A stretch of DNA of 64,000 nucleotides from Gambelia wislizenii (Eukaryota; Chordata; Lepidosauria; Squamata; Crotaphytidae): assembly GCA_030847615.1 (NCBI GenBank), contig JAUMIR010000004.1, positions 70,649,001-70,713,000 on the forward strand, given 5' to 3'. The notes beneath the pieces were generated by a model. The model was given only the letters and a program-made list of their open reading frames with translations, was not told the origin of the DNA and did not search any database. Within the stretch, counting starts at the first letter, position 1; each line of letters begins with the position of its first letter. Positions 11,241 to 22,418 of this stretch are shown one piece after another. The position numbers and the translations under genes were made by a program.

Positions 11241-12640
11241 TAGGGGTACTAGGTACATATCCAGGCAATTCTGGCTATTTTTCAGCTCGTTAGGCTTAAC
11301 AGTATGATAACTCTAAGAGTATGATAACTCTAAGAGTGCCTACAGAGGAATGCAGACTGTGGCAGAGCACCAAAAGCAAGGGCGAGGCTTTCGGCACCTT
11401 AAGCACTGGTAAATTTGAGGCCACTGGAGGCCAATACCTGGGGCAGGGACTGAATGTGGCTTTTTACAGGAGATATATATGGTGGAGGAAACTGTCTCCC
11501 CATGTCTGAGAAGCATGGAGAGTTAATGTTTCAGGTCTTGCTGTTTAACTAGAAGCAACACAGTAGCTTCTGGCAAACACAGCCATTATCTAGGCATCTA
11601 GGTGCCTTGGAGGAATAGTCATTTGTGTTTTGCCTTAGGATGAGCCTTTTGCCTGTGTGGGGGAGACAGTCATGTGGACTGGAACTTGGAAGGCATTATC
11701 TCACTATCGAAATATCTACAGTGTACCAGGCAGATAGGTCTCCAGCTGGGGCAAATTACTGGGTGTCAATTTTTTCGAATCAACAAGAGGATGGTGATTT
11801 ATAATATCCTGCTCAGGAGATTCAGGTTTGAAGACCAGAAGGGATAGTTTTAGTGCTTTAATCTTCCAGGATGTCAAGGTCGGAGCATCCTCACCCAGTC
11901 ACACTGATATCCAGCACATCTACTTGAGCTGCTCTTGTCACTTTCAATCAAGTTGATGGCCTTGTTAAACTGTTTGAAAAGGCTGAAAAAGGAATCAGGT
12001 AGACAGCCTACAAATCCGATATTTTTATTCTTTTAGAAAAGACTCTTAAAGGAATTCCATCCAGCATCGTATTTAGTTAATACAGAGACTTGCTGTCTGA
12101 TGTTTGACTGGTGATATCCAAACTTATATGGGAAAGTAGTACCTCCCTCTGGGTAATGTGTCTTTTTCATTCTGTAGTAGAAGTATGGGACCCTACTCTG
12201 TGGGAGCTGCAGTGACCTGTCAAACTTTTCCCCAGGCCCTGCTCTCACTCTCCAGGCCCCACAGCTCCTTCCCCACAGACCTAAACCTCTGTTATCTTTG
12301 ATTAGCAGGTGACTGAACCTAGCGATTCCCCTACTGCACTATATTTAGGCTTTTGAAAAGCCTCCATTGGTGCCAGAAGTGTTTTGTTGTTGTAATGCAG
12401 CTGTTCTTTTTTTAAAAAATACAATGGGTGTCTATGACTCTCATACAGATTATCATATTGCCATTGTTATTGTTATTATTCCCACTTTTTTTCTAACAAG
12501 TTCAAAGGGCAGTACAGGGTTCTCCATGTCCAGGGGTGAGCAACTGTGGAAGGCTAGGGGGTTCATAGCCCTCCAGGAGACTTTACCTTTTACCTGCTCC
12601 CTCCCACATCCTTTTATTGGCTGGTGGAAAGCCTGGGTGG
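11241..12640. other. Unassigned sequence
   Basis: No gene is supported. Small frames overlap the segment without codon bias I can recognise. No clear mobile element edges were seen. Confidence 0.4.
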
Positions 12641-12651
12641 GTGGGTGCATT

Positions 12652-12682
12652 GTGGTGGTGGTGGTGGCGGTAGTGGTGGTGA
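12652..12682. repeat. GGT-rich simple repeat
   Basis: The run reads GTGGTGGTGGTGGCGGTAGT and continues to about 12682, with two interruptions. It causes the poly-valine and poly-proline runs in overlapping open frames, which are therefore not evidence of a gene. Confidence 0.85.
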
Positions 12683-12950
12683 AATGTCCCGCTGTGTGCT
12701 TGTAGCTAGATGAAGAGCAATGATGTGATCTTTCAGGACCTCTGAAGGACCCCTGGGAGATCCCAGAAGATACCTTAACATTGTGTGTCTGGCTATAGAC
12801 ACACAGCTGGATGCTTCACTAGCACCCTCCCTTGTTGTCCACCAGCTAGTAAATGGCCATGTTCAAAGGGTGCAACATATAAAAAGTAATCTGGGGGGGA
12901 TTTTGACCATTTTATAATGGAGGTAATTAATTCCTCTCTTTGCAGACCAA

Positions 12951-13010
12951 AAAAGGAAGGAAGGAAGGAAGGAAGGAAGGAAGGAAGGAAGGAAGGAAGG
13001 AAGGAAGGAA
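12951..13010. repeat. (GGAA)n microsatellite
   Basis: About 14 near-perfect AAGG tetranucleotide units run through this interval. Arrays this uniform are usually length-polymorphic. Confidence 0.97.
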
Positions 13011-13890
13011 AACAAAGACATATGCCAAGATTACATTGGTGTAGGTAACTGATAGGATATCATCAAGGTCTTTTTTTCTTTTTGCATGCTACCACAATTT
13101 TTGGCAGCACATTTCTTTTTGAGGTCAAAGCAAACAATACCATAAGCATGCTCAGGGCTGACTAGAAATTGTTACATACAAGGTATCATACATGCTGAAG
13201 GTAAATTATGCTACAAAATGGTGACTGATCAAAGTCACTGAATGAGTTCTATGGTTGAGTGGGAATTGATTGTGGACCTATTAATCTGACATTCTAACTA
13301 TGCAACAGTAATGAACTATGGCAAGTAATGTACCGTATATCACATTGTCATAGGTTGGCTATACTCAGCACCAGACACCAAGAAGTTGCTCATCTCTGTT
13401 CTAATCCACAAAAAGGTACGTCATAATAAATGTGGCATTGTTTAAGGTACTGAGGAAATGAAACCTCCCTGTGATAGAAATGTGCACTTGAAAGAAGAGA
13501 GGACTATGCACAATGAGTGAGAAAACACCTTTATTGTGTAATAAACTGATTGCCTAAGAAAAGCTCCCTATCATCTAGGTTTTCTCTAAGTTATAACAAA
13601 TTCCAGCCCCTTTTGTTCTCACCAGTTGGTGGCCCATTGCAAGCATGCTGCCAAGACAAAAAAATTGCTCAAAGTTCAGTAAAAGAGTGAATCACTTTCT
13701 CCCACATCAGGCTGCATGCTCTTCTAACCATTGTTCTGAACAGCACCCGGCATATCATCCTGTCCTTTGCCAACCATATCTGTGCCTGTGGAGCAATTCA
13801 GTGTCTTCTGTTCTTTGCTTCATACCCAGCAGCCTCCAATGATTGAATCTTGACCTTTATAGTTGTGGTTTATTAACTTTCTGTCTCAGT
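13011..13890. other. Unassigned sequence
   Basis: No gene or clear repeat is supported here. Frames are at most 65 codons. Confidence 0.4.
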
Positions 13891-13904
13891 ATGTGAGGAT
13901 TCAA

Positions 13905-14055
13905 CATCGGCAGGCGGAAAGAGAGACAAAGAGCATTTCCTGTAAACTCACTCTCTTTCACACACACTTGGGACAGCTAAAAGGAGAGACAAAGAACTAT
14001 TTCCAGTATACAGTACTCTCACACACACACATTCACTGGGAACCATTGAAAGGTG
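13905..14055. repeat. Two diverged tandem units of about 70 bp
   Basis: Unit 1 contains 'GAGAGACAAAGAGCATTTCC' and 'CTCTTTCACACACACTTGGG'. Unit 2 contains 'GGAGAGACAAAGAACTATTT' and 'CTCTCACACACACACATTCA', followed by 'CTGGGAACC'. A partial third start ('AAAGGTGAGGCTGAAAT') follows. It is noncoding. Confidence 0.65.
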
Positions 14056-14081
14056 AGGCTGAAATTTGCACCACAAAATAA

Positions 14082-15663
14082 GTTCAGGGTGACCAGAAGC
14101 CAAAGGAGTCCACTGGATGAACAAAGGCTAATTTAACAACACAGTTACTGAAACAAGCAGACTTTGCAATCTCTTTAGAAGTATCTTCTTGGCAGTACAG
14201 CTTGACAAGTGTCAACAATCTGGAAAAGAAGAGATGACACCTACCTAGATGCCATTAAGGCCCTGCTTGTGGATTAAATACATTAATAGGCATCTGCATG
14301 GCATTAAAGGAGAGCAGGTGGGAGGTGTTGCTTGTCCCACCCTTGACATTGTGTCCTTCTCCAACATCTGATATCTCTATGTTTGAAGAGCTTCCTACAT
14401 GCATAGACTTCAGTCATCAGGAACCCCAACTGAGCAGTGCTCCTAACTTTATAAATAATGCTTGCCCTCTTCAGATGTGCATGCTTGCTCACTGCATAGA
14501 GGATGTAGGGTTAGGATTGCCACATTCCAGCTCTTCAAATTTGGTTGTCTAATTGGCATATTATGCAAGTTATTATATATATTCATATTATTATATTTGC
14601 ATTCTAACATTGGAAATTCAACATATTGTTTATTGCTTTTTAAATTGCTACTATGTTTCAGCTGTGGTACCATTTCTTATTGTAATATCTATTCTGAGAA
14701 ACCAAACAAAATGTTTAAAGTGCAGGACTTGGAACAGAGTACAGTGCAGGGTAAGGGAGATGGTGCTGCGTTTGCATGTCAACAACTGGATCAGGCCAAA
14801 TTGAACCCAATCCAGCTGTCCAGATAGCAGAAGAACTGGAGGCATTTCAGAGTTTTCTGGAATGTCTGGAGTCTCCTGTGGGTTCTCTTATACTAGATTA
14901 ACAGCCTAATGAAGTGTGTGCTTTGTGCATCGTTTGAACACATTACACCGGGTCTAGGGTAAGTTCAGTTTATTTCTTTAGTATAGACAAGCCCTGAGTT
15001 ACCCAATGGAAGCTCAAGAGGAATGGATCCAGGCTGACTTCCTTGGTAAGAAAGCCAAGTTACAGAGAAAGCCCTGTCCCATATACTTGCCAGCCTAGCC
15101 TCTTTGGTGGGAGGAAAGGCTTCTGCTATGGATCTCAAATTTTAGACAGGCTCCTATGGGAGGAAGCAATCTTTGAGATATCCTAGCCCCAAATGAGGAC
15201 TTAAGGCTGCACCCAGATTTCTTCTAGCACCTGTAGCTATAAATGATTAGTAGGGATAAGGTTTATCCATTGAAGTGGTAACTACCAATTAATGTGATGA
15301 TGGTGTGGTCATGATTATCTGCTAATCTGCAGTTTGAACCATGTCACTTACATTGTTCCATTGCATGTTATGATTATCAACACAGTAGAGGTAAGATCAG
15401 GTACTTTGAGGCAAAGTATGAAATGGGGCCCCTCTCCATTCCATCAATAGATGTTAACAGGGCTGGTAGTAGACTTCAAAACTAGCATTTTGACAGCATC
15501 CTCTACTATACTTGTGGGTACTGGTGGCACACACAGCATTGGTCAACAAAAGAGGGGAATGTCTAGGAGGTTCAGGAGATACTCCTGGAGAGCTGCTGCT
15601 GCTGTCACCTTCAGCATGTGTCCTGCTCTGCTTAGTGCCAGGGCCATCCCTGGATGTAGTAAT
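14082..15663. other. Unassigned sequence
   Basis: No exon is supported. Overlapping frames of up to 121 codons near 14460-14830 have tyrosine-, cysteine- and isoleucine-rich translations expected from A+T-rich noncoding DNA. The part 15451-15660 reads into the PLE frame below, but the residues before about 15664 are not PLE-like. Confidence 0.4.
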
Positions 15664-16369
15664 GGTGGGTATGTAAACAGACCAACCAAGAAAATCCAAG
15701 AATTGCTATGCTCAGCAAAGGACAAAGGAGACCCTCTCACAGCTGCAGGAGTTTACTGCATACCATGCAGCTGTGGACAAGTTTACATAGGGACCACTAA
15801 ACACAGTGTGCAAACACAAATCAAGGAACATGAGAGACAATGCAGACTAGGCCAGCCAGAAAAATCAGCAGTAGCAGAACATTTTAAATAACACAAAATG
15901 TTATTTTAAAACACCAAAAGTCTGGACCAGGCCAACAACTATCATGTCAGAATGCACAGAGAAGCTATTGAAATCCACAAACACCTGGACAACTTCAACA
16001 GGAAAGAAGAAACCCTAAAAGTAAACAAAATCTGGTTGCCAGTCCTGAAAAACACTAAAATCAAAACCAAACACTTGCAAATGAACTCCCAGAGACAGGG
16101 GGATTTTCAGCAGATAATGGACCATTAACCAACTATTAACCAAACAGATACTAATCCTCCTTGTATATCTCCACCCAGAAACTAGCCATTCAAATACACA
16201 AATTTACATATCCTTCCTAATAGGGGTTCACAGTATATAAACCTCCCACACACTCCTACCCAACCATTCTCTGAAGATGCCAGCCACAGATGCAGGTGAA
16301 ACAGCAGAAATAAACTCTTCCAGAACACGGCCTCACAGCCCGAGGGGGGCGGACACCAAGGACAATCTA
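15664..16369 (+). mobile_element. Penelope-like element, 3' end with broken GIY-YIG endonuclease
   Basis: An open frame running to 15891 holds a GIY-YIG nuclease remnant: GVY (15748-15756), CSCG, then YIG (15784-15792), and a later EH pair. PLEs carry this endonuclease behind their reverse transcriptase and use it for target cleavage. The arginine expected a few residues before EH appears as glutamine, and the frame hits TAA right after. Downstream sequence (15940-16080) still resembles the PLE C-terminus but in another phase. The noncoding end at 16240-16369 contains the hammerhead-like region. Everything upstream of the endonuclease is missing, so this is a 5'-truncated dead copy. The 439-bp copy at 59629-60067 matches its 3' part. 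Confidence 0.88.
16267..16309 (+). ncRNA. Decayed hammerhead-like core in PLE end
   Basis: CTGAAGA (16271-16277) is followed by the hairpin-forming segment and GAAA (16298-16301). The next bases are CAGC where the copy at 60 kb has CGTC. The NUH cleavage triplet is therefore lost, and self-cleavage is not expected. Confidence 0.5.
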
Positions 16370-17378
16370 TAAAAAATGGACTGTTTACACCTTGTCAAGT
16401 GTCTCCTGATGAGTAGTGTTTTGCTATATAATATGTAGAAAACTTGGTCTAATGACCCTTTGGAGGAAGAATTTATGCTTGTTTTGTCCATCACTTCAGA
16501 CACATTTTCTACATAATATAGTTCTCAGGACCAGGTGAGCCTGAGATATTTTGCTGCCTGCAATGAAAAAGGTGGCACCTCCTTTTCTTGTTCCATATGC
16601 ATATATAAAAGCCAGCTTGTTTGGCTACTAAATCTTTCCTCTACACTGCCAGTGGGAAAGTGTCCACCACCACACCTGAAGGCAACACGCTACTTTAGAA
16701 GGGTGCTAGACATGCCACATGGCAAACTGCTTCTTCTACCACTTTGGCTTATGATGGATCCAGCCCTATTTGAGAGCAACAATCTCAAAAGAGGAATCAT
16801 ATAGGAGAGGAGCAGTGCCTATGGTGTTTGACATCGACCATATTCAGACAGGCAATATGCAAATAGTATTCATTATGTAAATTATAATTATATAAAATTA
16901 AAATTACATGAAAGTAAATTATGCACCCTAGCTGCAGCCCTCCAGCTCATGACAGATCTCTGATACAGTTCTCTGTGCAGAACAAGTTGCTGGTTGCTGC
17001 ATTAAGCTCCTGGCTTCCTTCCATTATTTAAACATCCAGCCTCCCTCCCACCCATCTTGGAAGGTGAGAATAATCAGACTAGGAGGGGTGGGCAGGAAAG
17101 CCTCAGTATGTTTATGGTACCGATACTCCAAAATCTGACCAACGTAATATTTAGACTATGCATATCTGATAAGCTACTTATGTAAACCAGATACAATAAA
17201 TTAGCATGCCTTTTAAAAATAATTTCCTGGCAGCTGAAGGAAAAAATGCCCCTGGTTCTTATTCAGAGTTTGTAAAAGTTACTTTTTAGACTACAACTGG
17301 TCATACTGGCTGGGGTATTCTGAGAATTATCTTACCAAAAATTAACTTTTCCAAGCTTGTGCATATATACATCACCAG

Positions 17379-17379
<1 letters not shown>
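16370..17379. other. Unassigned sequence
   Basis: No gene supported. The tract 16860-16920 is strongly A+T-rich with repeated 'AAATTA' words. Frames are under 90 codons. Confidence 0.4.

Positions 17380-17381
<2 letters not shown>

Positions 17382-17411
<30 letters not shown>
17382..17411. repeat. (GT)n microsatellite
   Basis: About 14 GT units run to 17410, followed by CGCCC and an ACA-rich shoulder. Confidence 0.95.
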
Positions 17412-17413
<2 letters not shown>

Positions 17414-18776
17414 CCAAATACATACACATGCATGCACACAAAAACACACAGAATGAATGTGAATACTCTTGGAACTGAGGGCCCATCCCCATGGACAATA
17501 CTAGAGAGGAGGGGGGGTGTTGCTAAATTGTGACAGGAAGCTTGCAGGCCGCAAGGGGATATTGATTACTTTTACAGTGTAAACTGACAGAGCCTATTTG
17601 GATGATGTAATGAAGACAGATGATTCTGGCCTCTTCACTGCTTAGCTTGGAAGAGGGGTTGGAAAAGGGGGGGATCATCAATCAGATCCTGAAGACACAC
17701 TCCATTGCTTTCTCCACCTTTGATCTCCCACCTCATCTCTTTTTCATGTAACATTTTCCTAGGCTCTTTGTTCACACAGCTCTTGGACAATTCAACACAC
17801 TTCTCTTTCAGACCACCTTGGATGTTGTGGTAGCTAATTTTCTCCAAATCAAATGGACTCCTTATTTGCCTTTCTTCCTTTACCAATGTAAAGCTACAGT
17901 TGCATTGTTTCATTCTGCTCATTGGCAATAGTGTTTCTGTGAGCTAGGGTGGGGCATTTAACCTCTTTTAATAAAGAAAGGACTGAAAGAAAGATACAGT
18001 TACTGAATGATGGCCCCAAAGCCTCACAGCAGATGCATGAGGCAAGGCTCTGAACCTATCCTGACAATATTGCTGTCTTTTTCCTGCCAGCTTCCAAACA
18101 ATACCCAAGATGGCCACTTCAATTTTGATCAGCAATTTTTCTCACTGCTTTAACTTTCACCAACTTTTTGTTGCTAAAAGTATCTTTGAATATTTATCAG
18201 ACTTGAATCCTGCTGTTAAAAAAACAAGCAGAAGCTTCAGATGGGGCAGGGAGAGTTTGGCTCCCACTTCCTGTGCTTTCTCCTCCCCCGCTTTCTTTTT
18301 GCTACCCCCACCCACAATGTTCTTTCTTACTGACCCTTCTCTCTTTCCACCCTGGTGCTCTTTCAGCCTTCCTATGTTCACTCTCTTTCCTGCTCCAGTA
18401 GACTACCAGGTAGCAGCTCTCTCTAACTTTAAACTGTTTGAAGACTCCACAGAGGAAAGCGCCACATACTGCTGTCTACAGGCCCTGTGGAGAAATGAAT
18501 CTCCCAAGCCTGACTCCAGCCTTATCCTTCTGGTGACATAAGAACTTCATCTAATGGCTAACAATGGTACTGCATGCTACAGACTGATTTTAAGTGCAAT
18601 TATTTTTCAATTTAATTTTGAAAACAAAATAACCATAAGATGTATACCCCAGGGGACTCCTTAATTTCCATGCCAGCTTTCAGATATCTTGGTTTCATGG
18701 TCATAGAACTTTGGTGAAGTTAGGCCCAGGCATGCAGATACACATTCCTTTCAATGTTCTCTTTTATTATCATATA
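17412..18776. other. Unassigned sequence
   Basis: I see no gene. A 143-codon frame at 18110-18541 and a shorter antisense one lie in pyrimidine-rich DNA; their translations show no domain that I recognise. Confidence 0.4.
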
Positions 18777-19004
18777 CAGTTGTCTCTTCATATTCGCTGG
18801 GGTTTCGTTCCAGGACCCCTGTGGATACCAAAATCCATGAATACTCAAGTCCCATTATATGCAATGGCATAGCAAAATGGTGTTCCTTATATAAGGTGGC
18901 AAAATCAAGGTTTGCTTTTCAGATTATTATTTTTTAAAAATATTTTCAAGCGGTGAATACTTAAATCCATGGATACCAAATCCATGGATATGGAGGGACA
19001 ACTG
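18777..19004. mobile_element. Pogo/Tigger-like MITE with TA duplication
   Basis: The ends are CAGTTGTCTCTTCATAT and, inverted, CAGTTGTCCCTCCATATCC. TA flanks both sides (18775-18776 and 19005-19006). The interior reads 'GTTCCAGGACCCCTGTGGAT' and 'AATACTCAAGTCCCATTATA', shared with the copies at 29986 and 55306. TA target sites and CAG ends fit the pogo branch of Tc1/mariner elements. It has no coding capacity. Confidence 0.88.
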
Positions 19005-19006
19005 TA

Positions 19007-19120
19007 GATAAAATAGATCCCGCCTTTCCACAGTAGATGCTTAAAGTGGTTAAATAACAACCAAAATACATAATTTCATAACAAAATACAATAAAGGACT
19101 TATCACAAGAAAATGGAAAA
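19007..19120 (-). mobile_element. LINE-type 3' tail fragment
   Basis: The plus strand reads 'AATAGATCCCGCCTTTCC', then 'TAAAGTGGTTAAATAAC' and 'AAAATACATAATTTCATAAC'. This is the inverted 'ggaaaggcgggat' 3' end common to CR1/L2-like LINEs and dependent SINEs. It starts only 2 bp after the neighbouring MITE, which probably landed beside or in it. Confidence 0.5.
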
Positions 19121-19796
19121 GAAGCCTGTTAAAAATTTAAAATTGTGGACAGCACAGTAGGGCAGTAGTCACTATAGTGTCTGCCAAAACAGGAAGGTTT
19201 TTGTCTGTCAGAAAAAAAGCTGTTAGAGGGAAGCTAGACAGGCCTTTCCAAGTAACCTTTCAGCTTCTGTTTCATATTCAGAACAACGAAATATTCACAG
19301 ACAACTTTCAATCAATCTGATTGCTCTCCTGAATTTTCATGGTTTTCTATTAAGAAGTTTGAATTCAGATTTACCTCTCATGTGCTCATGAATGATGCTT
19401 TTGAAGATACCATTATGTTGTAAATGCTGTATTTGAAGTTCACAGAGGTGTAATAATGTTTTTGCTCATTAGTTCTTTTAGTATTTCAGAAGCTCTAATC
19501 TGCTATTCCTGAATGGTTAATTCAGCATCTACTGTTGATTACTTTGGGGACATACAGTCTTGATTAGGTATTTTGTGGTAGCGCAACTCCATCTCACATG
19601 TGCCATAGCTGTAAAAACAAAATGTTTCCTTTGGATCTAGGTGATGGGAAGTTTTTGATAGAAAATGAATAGGTGATATTAGTATTTTTCTAAGATGACA
19701 AATGTAAAGTGCACATGTATATACAACATGTATTCAGGCCTAGTAGGGATAAGGGTATGTTACATAATATCCAGGTTAGCTAACATCAATATAAAG

Positions 19797-19936
19797 CAGG
19801 GGTAGACAACATGTGGCCTTCCAGGTGTAGCTGAATTTCAACTTTCACATTGTGTCATCGTTGTTTACACTGGGTAGGGTTAATAGAACTGCAGTCTGAC
19901 AACATCTGGGGAGCCACAAGTTGCCTGTCCCGGGTG
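19797..19936. mobile_element. 'catctggaggg' family MITE
   Basis: The ends 'GGGGTAGACAACATGTGGCC' and 'AACATCTGGGGAGCCACAAG' with 'TTGCCTGTCCCGG' are the outer arms of the common palindromic hAT-like MITE. The core is diverged. Confidence 0.75.
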
Positions 19937-20119
19937 TAAGAAACCGGTTTTGAGCATTTCATCTAGTTATTGTGGCAAGCTATTTTTCTGTTACCTAGAC
20001 TAGTCTGCAGCAGTTTCCTCCAATCTGGTATTCTCCAGATGTGTTAGACTACAATTCCCATTACCTTCAGCTGGAGATTGGAGAAGCTATCAGCTCACTC
20101 AGATGGCAGTTTGCTTATT

Positions 20120-20352
20120 GCTGAGGGACTTTATCACAGTACAATGTTATTGTGTTATTATTCCACTTTAATTGCTATGGCTGCCTCCCATAAAATTCTG
20201 AGGTTTGTAGTTTAATGAGGTCTAAAAGCTCTCTGGCTTAGAGTTCAAAATGGCCCTCCCTCACCTGCAAATCCTAGGGTTCTACAGGAGGCAGCCACAA
20301 CAGTTAAAGTGGAATAATAGCACAATAACAGTGTAGTGTGATATTGCCCCTG
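20120..20352. mobile_element. Palindromic MITE ('AATCCTAGGGTT' family)
   Basis: The arms 'ATTATTCCACTTTAATTGCT' and 'ACAGTTAAAGTGGAATAATA' are complementary, with 'GCTGCCTCC' and 'GGAGGCAGC' inside. It belongs with 6260, 37893 and 47925. The inverted arms are among the best preserved of the four copies. Confidence 0.8.
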
Positions 20353-20514
20353 GTCTGATACCTCAATACACAATTAGCAGTGTGGGAAGTATAGGAGAAG
20401 GCTGTCCATTCACTGTCTTTGCAGTGATTATGGGAAGCTATCCATGTAGACTGGAGCAACAAACTTTCACCTCTTATGGACTGGAAGCAACCAGCACAGA
20501 ACAGGTTGAAGCAT

Positions 20515-20515
20515 T

Positions 20516-20575
<60 letters not shown>

Positions 20576-20576
20576 T
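20515..20576. repeat. (TTTC)n microsatellite
   Basis: About 15 uninterrupted TTTC units. The repeat ends exactly where the inverted-repeat element below begins. Confidence 0.97.
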
Positions 20577-21285
20577 GGGCTTGACTACACAGAGGTTAAA
20601 AATCTGGATGAAATTCAGACTACTTTGGCCTGGAGCTGTGGTATGTGAAATTCAGACGACTCTGGCCCAGATTTAAACATGGCACCTGCCAAAGCCCGAA
20701 TCTGCATTCAGATTTTTACCCCCAGTAAAACAGAAAGATTTGTTTTTAAAGTGTATTTTAAAACACTTGACTTCCATTCAAAGTTGTTAGTCACATTTAG
20801 GGCTTGGCTCTGAGCTCCATGAAAGCAAAGCCCCAACACTAGTTGCTTTCTTTTGAAGTCAGAACAGGCAGGTAGCCTCATGATGACAGGGCTGGCTGGG
20901 CATTCTGACCTCTGAGAGAGTGACTAGCACTGAGGCTCTGCCTTTGGAAGGAGGAAGTTGCACTGAGGAGAGGGGGGGAATGGTGGTGCCTCAGGCAGTG
21001 CTTGTCCTTCCTCTCCTCCCCACCCCCCCAAATCCAGTGTGGATGGATTGTTCACACTACAGTTTTCTCCAGAGTTGCAAGAAAACTCCAGAGAAAACTG
21101 CAAGTTTTCTAAAACCTGGATTATGCGGGTATTCCCTGCATCTGGTGCGGAGAGGACTGTACACCATGTGGCATTATTGCACCACATTTGTGGGGCAAAG
21201 CCACATGCTGTGTGGCATTATCGAGCCAGAATTCTGGTGCAGAGGGGGGGGGAATTTGGGGGTTTTCACTGGTGTAGATAAGCCC
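20577..21285. mobile_element. Inverted-repeat element of about 0.7 kb, unnamed
   Basis: The left end GGGCTTGACTACACAG and the right end (reverse complement GGGCTTATCTACACC) match at 13 of the first 15 bases. Simple repeats abut both ends, (TTTC)n left and (ATTC)n right, so a target-site duplication cannot be read. The interior holds a hairpin at 21060-21103 and no transposase. G-rich termini suggest, but do not prove, a PIF/Harbinger relation. A 172-codon open frame overlaps the 3' end and has no recognisable domain. Confidence 0.55.
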
Positions 21286-21514
21286 ATTCATTCATTCATT
21301 CATTCTATCTTACCCTTTTCCCAGTTCAGGACTCAAAACAGTTTAAAATGGTCAAAACAAACACATTTAGGTGATGGGGATCCAGACTGCTCCCAACCTC
21401 TGAAACCAGAGCTATCTGAATTAGGTCACAGAACCTGAAGTAGTTGTAACTCAGTAGTAGCCTGAAGGTCAGAGGTCAAGATGAAACTAATTGGTGGATT
21501 GGAATTATCCAACA

Positions 21515-21742
21515 TAGTGTAATGGTTTGCATGCTGGACTAGGATTCTGGGAGGCCAGAGTTCAAATCCCCCCACAGCCATAGAAAACTATTGGGTGGCC
21601 CTGGGTAAGTCACACTCTTTCAGCCTCAGAGAGAGGCAATGGAAAATCCCTCTGAACAAATCTTGTCAAAAAAATCCATGATAGTGTTGCCATACATGTA
21701 AAATGACTTGAAGGCACACAACAAAAACAACAAGAAGTGAAT
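21515..21742 (+). mobile_element. Sauria-type SINE
   Basis: The head reads 'ATAGTGTAATGGTTTGCATG' (A box) and 'GAGTTCAAATCCC' (B box), with the body 'CTGGGTAAGTCACACTCTTT' and the tail 'GACTTGAAGGCACACAACAA'. It is more diverged than the copies at 50753 and 61160. No clear target-site duplication is visible. Confidence 0.88.
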
Positions 21743-22170
21743 AGAAAACAGTTAAGGTTTGTTAACAGGAGGTTGTACCTGGTGGAAAGGGAGTGGAAAA
21801 CAGAAGTCTGAGCCACTTCATAGTGTGGTAACTATTATGAACAACTGGATATTGTCACATACACACACTTTATGGATTGGCTGGACTAGAAATACAGTTA
21901 ACTAAAATAATGGTATAAATGGAATGTATATTGATTTACTGAATATTACGGTATATTCTGTTTCTCAAATGAAGTTTCTATTTAACAATAAAAACATAAT
22001 AAAGAGGAAGAGGAACAAGAAATCATAAAAAACATGTAAGTGTAAACAAAATATTAACTCATTCTCTCAGATGATACAATCTCAGTATTAGTATGACTGA
22101 TTTTATCCTCACAACAACACCATGAGGAAGCAGGAAGTTGAATAGTGTAGAGATACGTGTATAATAAAGT
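21743..22170. other. Unassigned sequence
   Basis: A+T-rich DNA without a supported gene or repeat edge. Confidence 0.4.
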
Positions 22171-22172
22171 GG

Positions 22173-22418
22173 ACTTAAGCTATAGGAAAAGAGATTTCAC
22201 CTAAACATTAGGGAGAACTTGCTGATGGTAAGAGCTGTTTGACAGTGGAACGTGCTGCCTCTGAGTGTGGTTGAGTCTCCTTCTTTGGAGGTTTTTAAAC
22301 AGAGGCTGGATGGTCATCTGTCGGGCATGCTTTGATTGTGTGTTCCTTCATGGCAGGGGAGTGCGCCGGATGGCCCTTGTGGTCTCTTCCAACTCTGATT
22401 CTATACTTCTACAAGAAA
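22173..22418 (+). mobile_element. CR1-type LINE 3' end, 5'-truncated
   Basis: Typical CR1 3' sequence is visible: 'GAGATTTCACCTAAACATTA', 'CAGTGGAACGTGCTGCCTCT', 'TCTTTGGAGGTTTTTAAACA', and the terminal 'GTGGTCTCTTCCAACTCTGA' followed by TTCTATAC. CR1 copies are nearly always 5'-truncated and end in short ATTCTATGA-like units rather than poly(A). There is no ORF. Confidence 0.88.

Noticed and set aside
12614..12802. Proline-rich protein fragment
   Set aside because: Produced by the GGT-rich simple repeat on the other strand.
15451..15663. Extension of the PLE protein upstream
   Set aside because: The frame is open, but its residues do not resemble the PLE reverse transcriptase; it is probably fortuitous flanking sequence.
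18110..18541. 143-codon frame ending near a 'YCC' motif
   Set aside because: A brief resemblance to an immunoglobulin-type 'SATYCC' stretch is too short, with no other domain features or splice context.
20920..21438. 172-codon frame
   Set aside because: It crosses the right terminal repeat of the inverted-repeat element and a microsatellite; no known domain.
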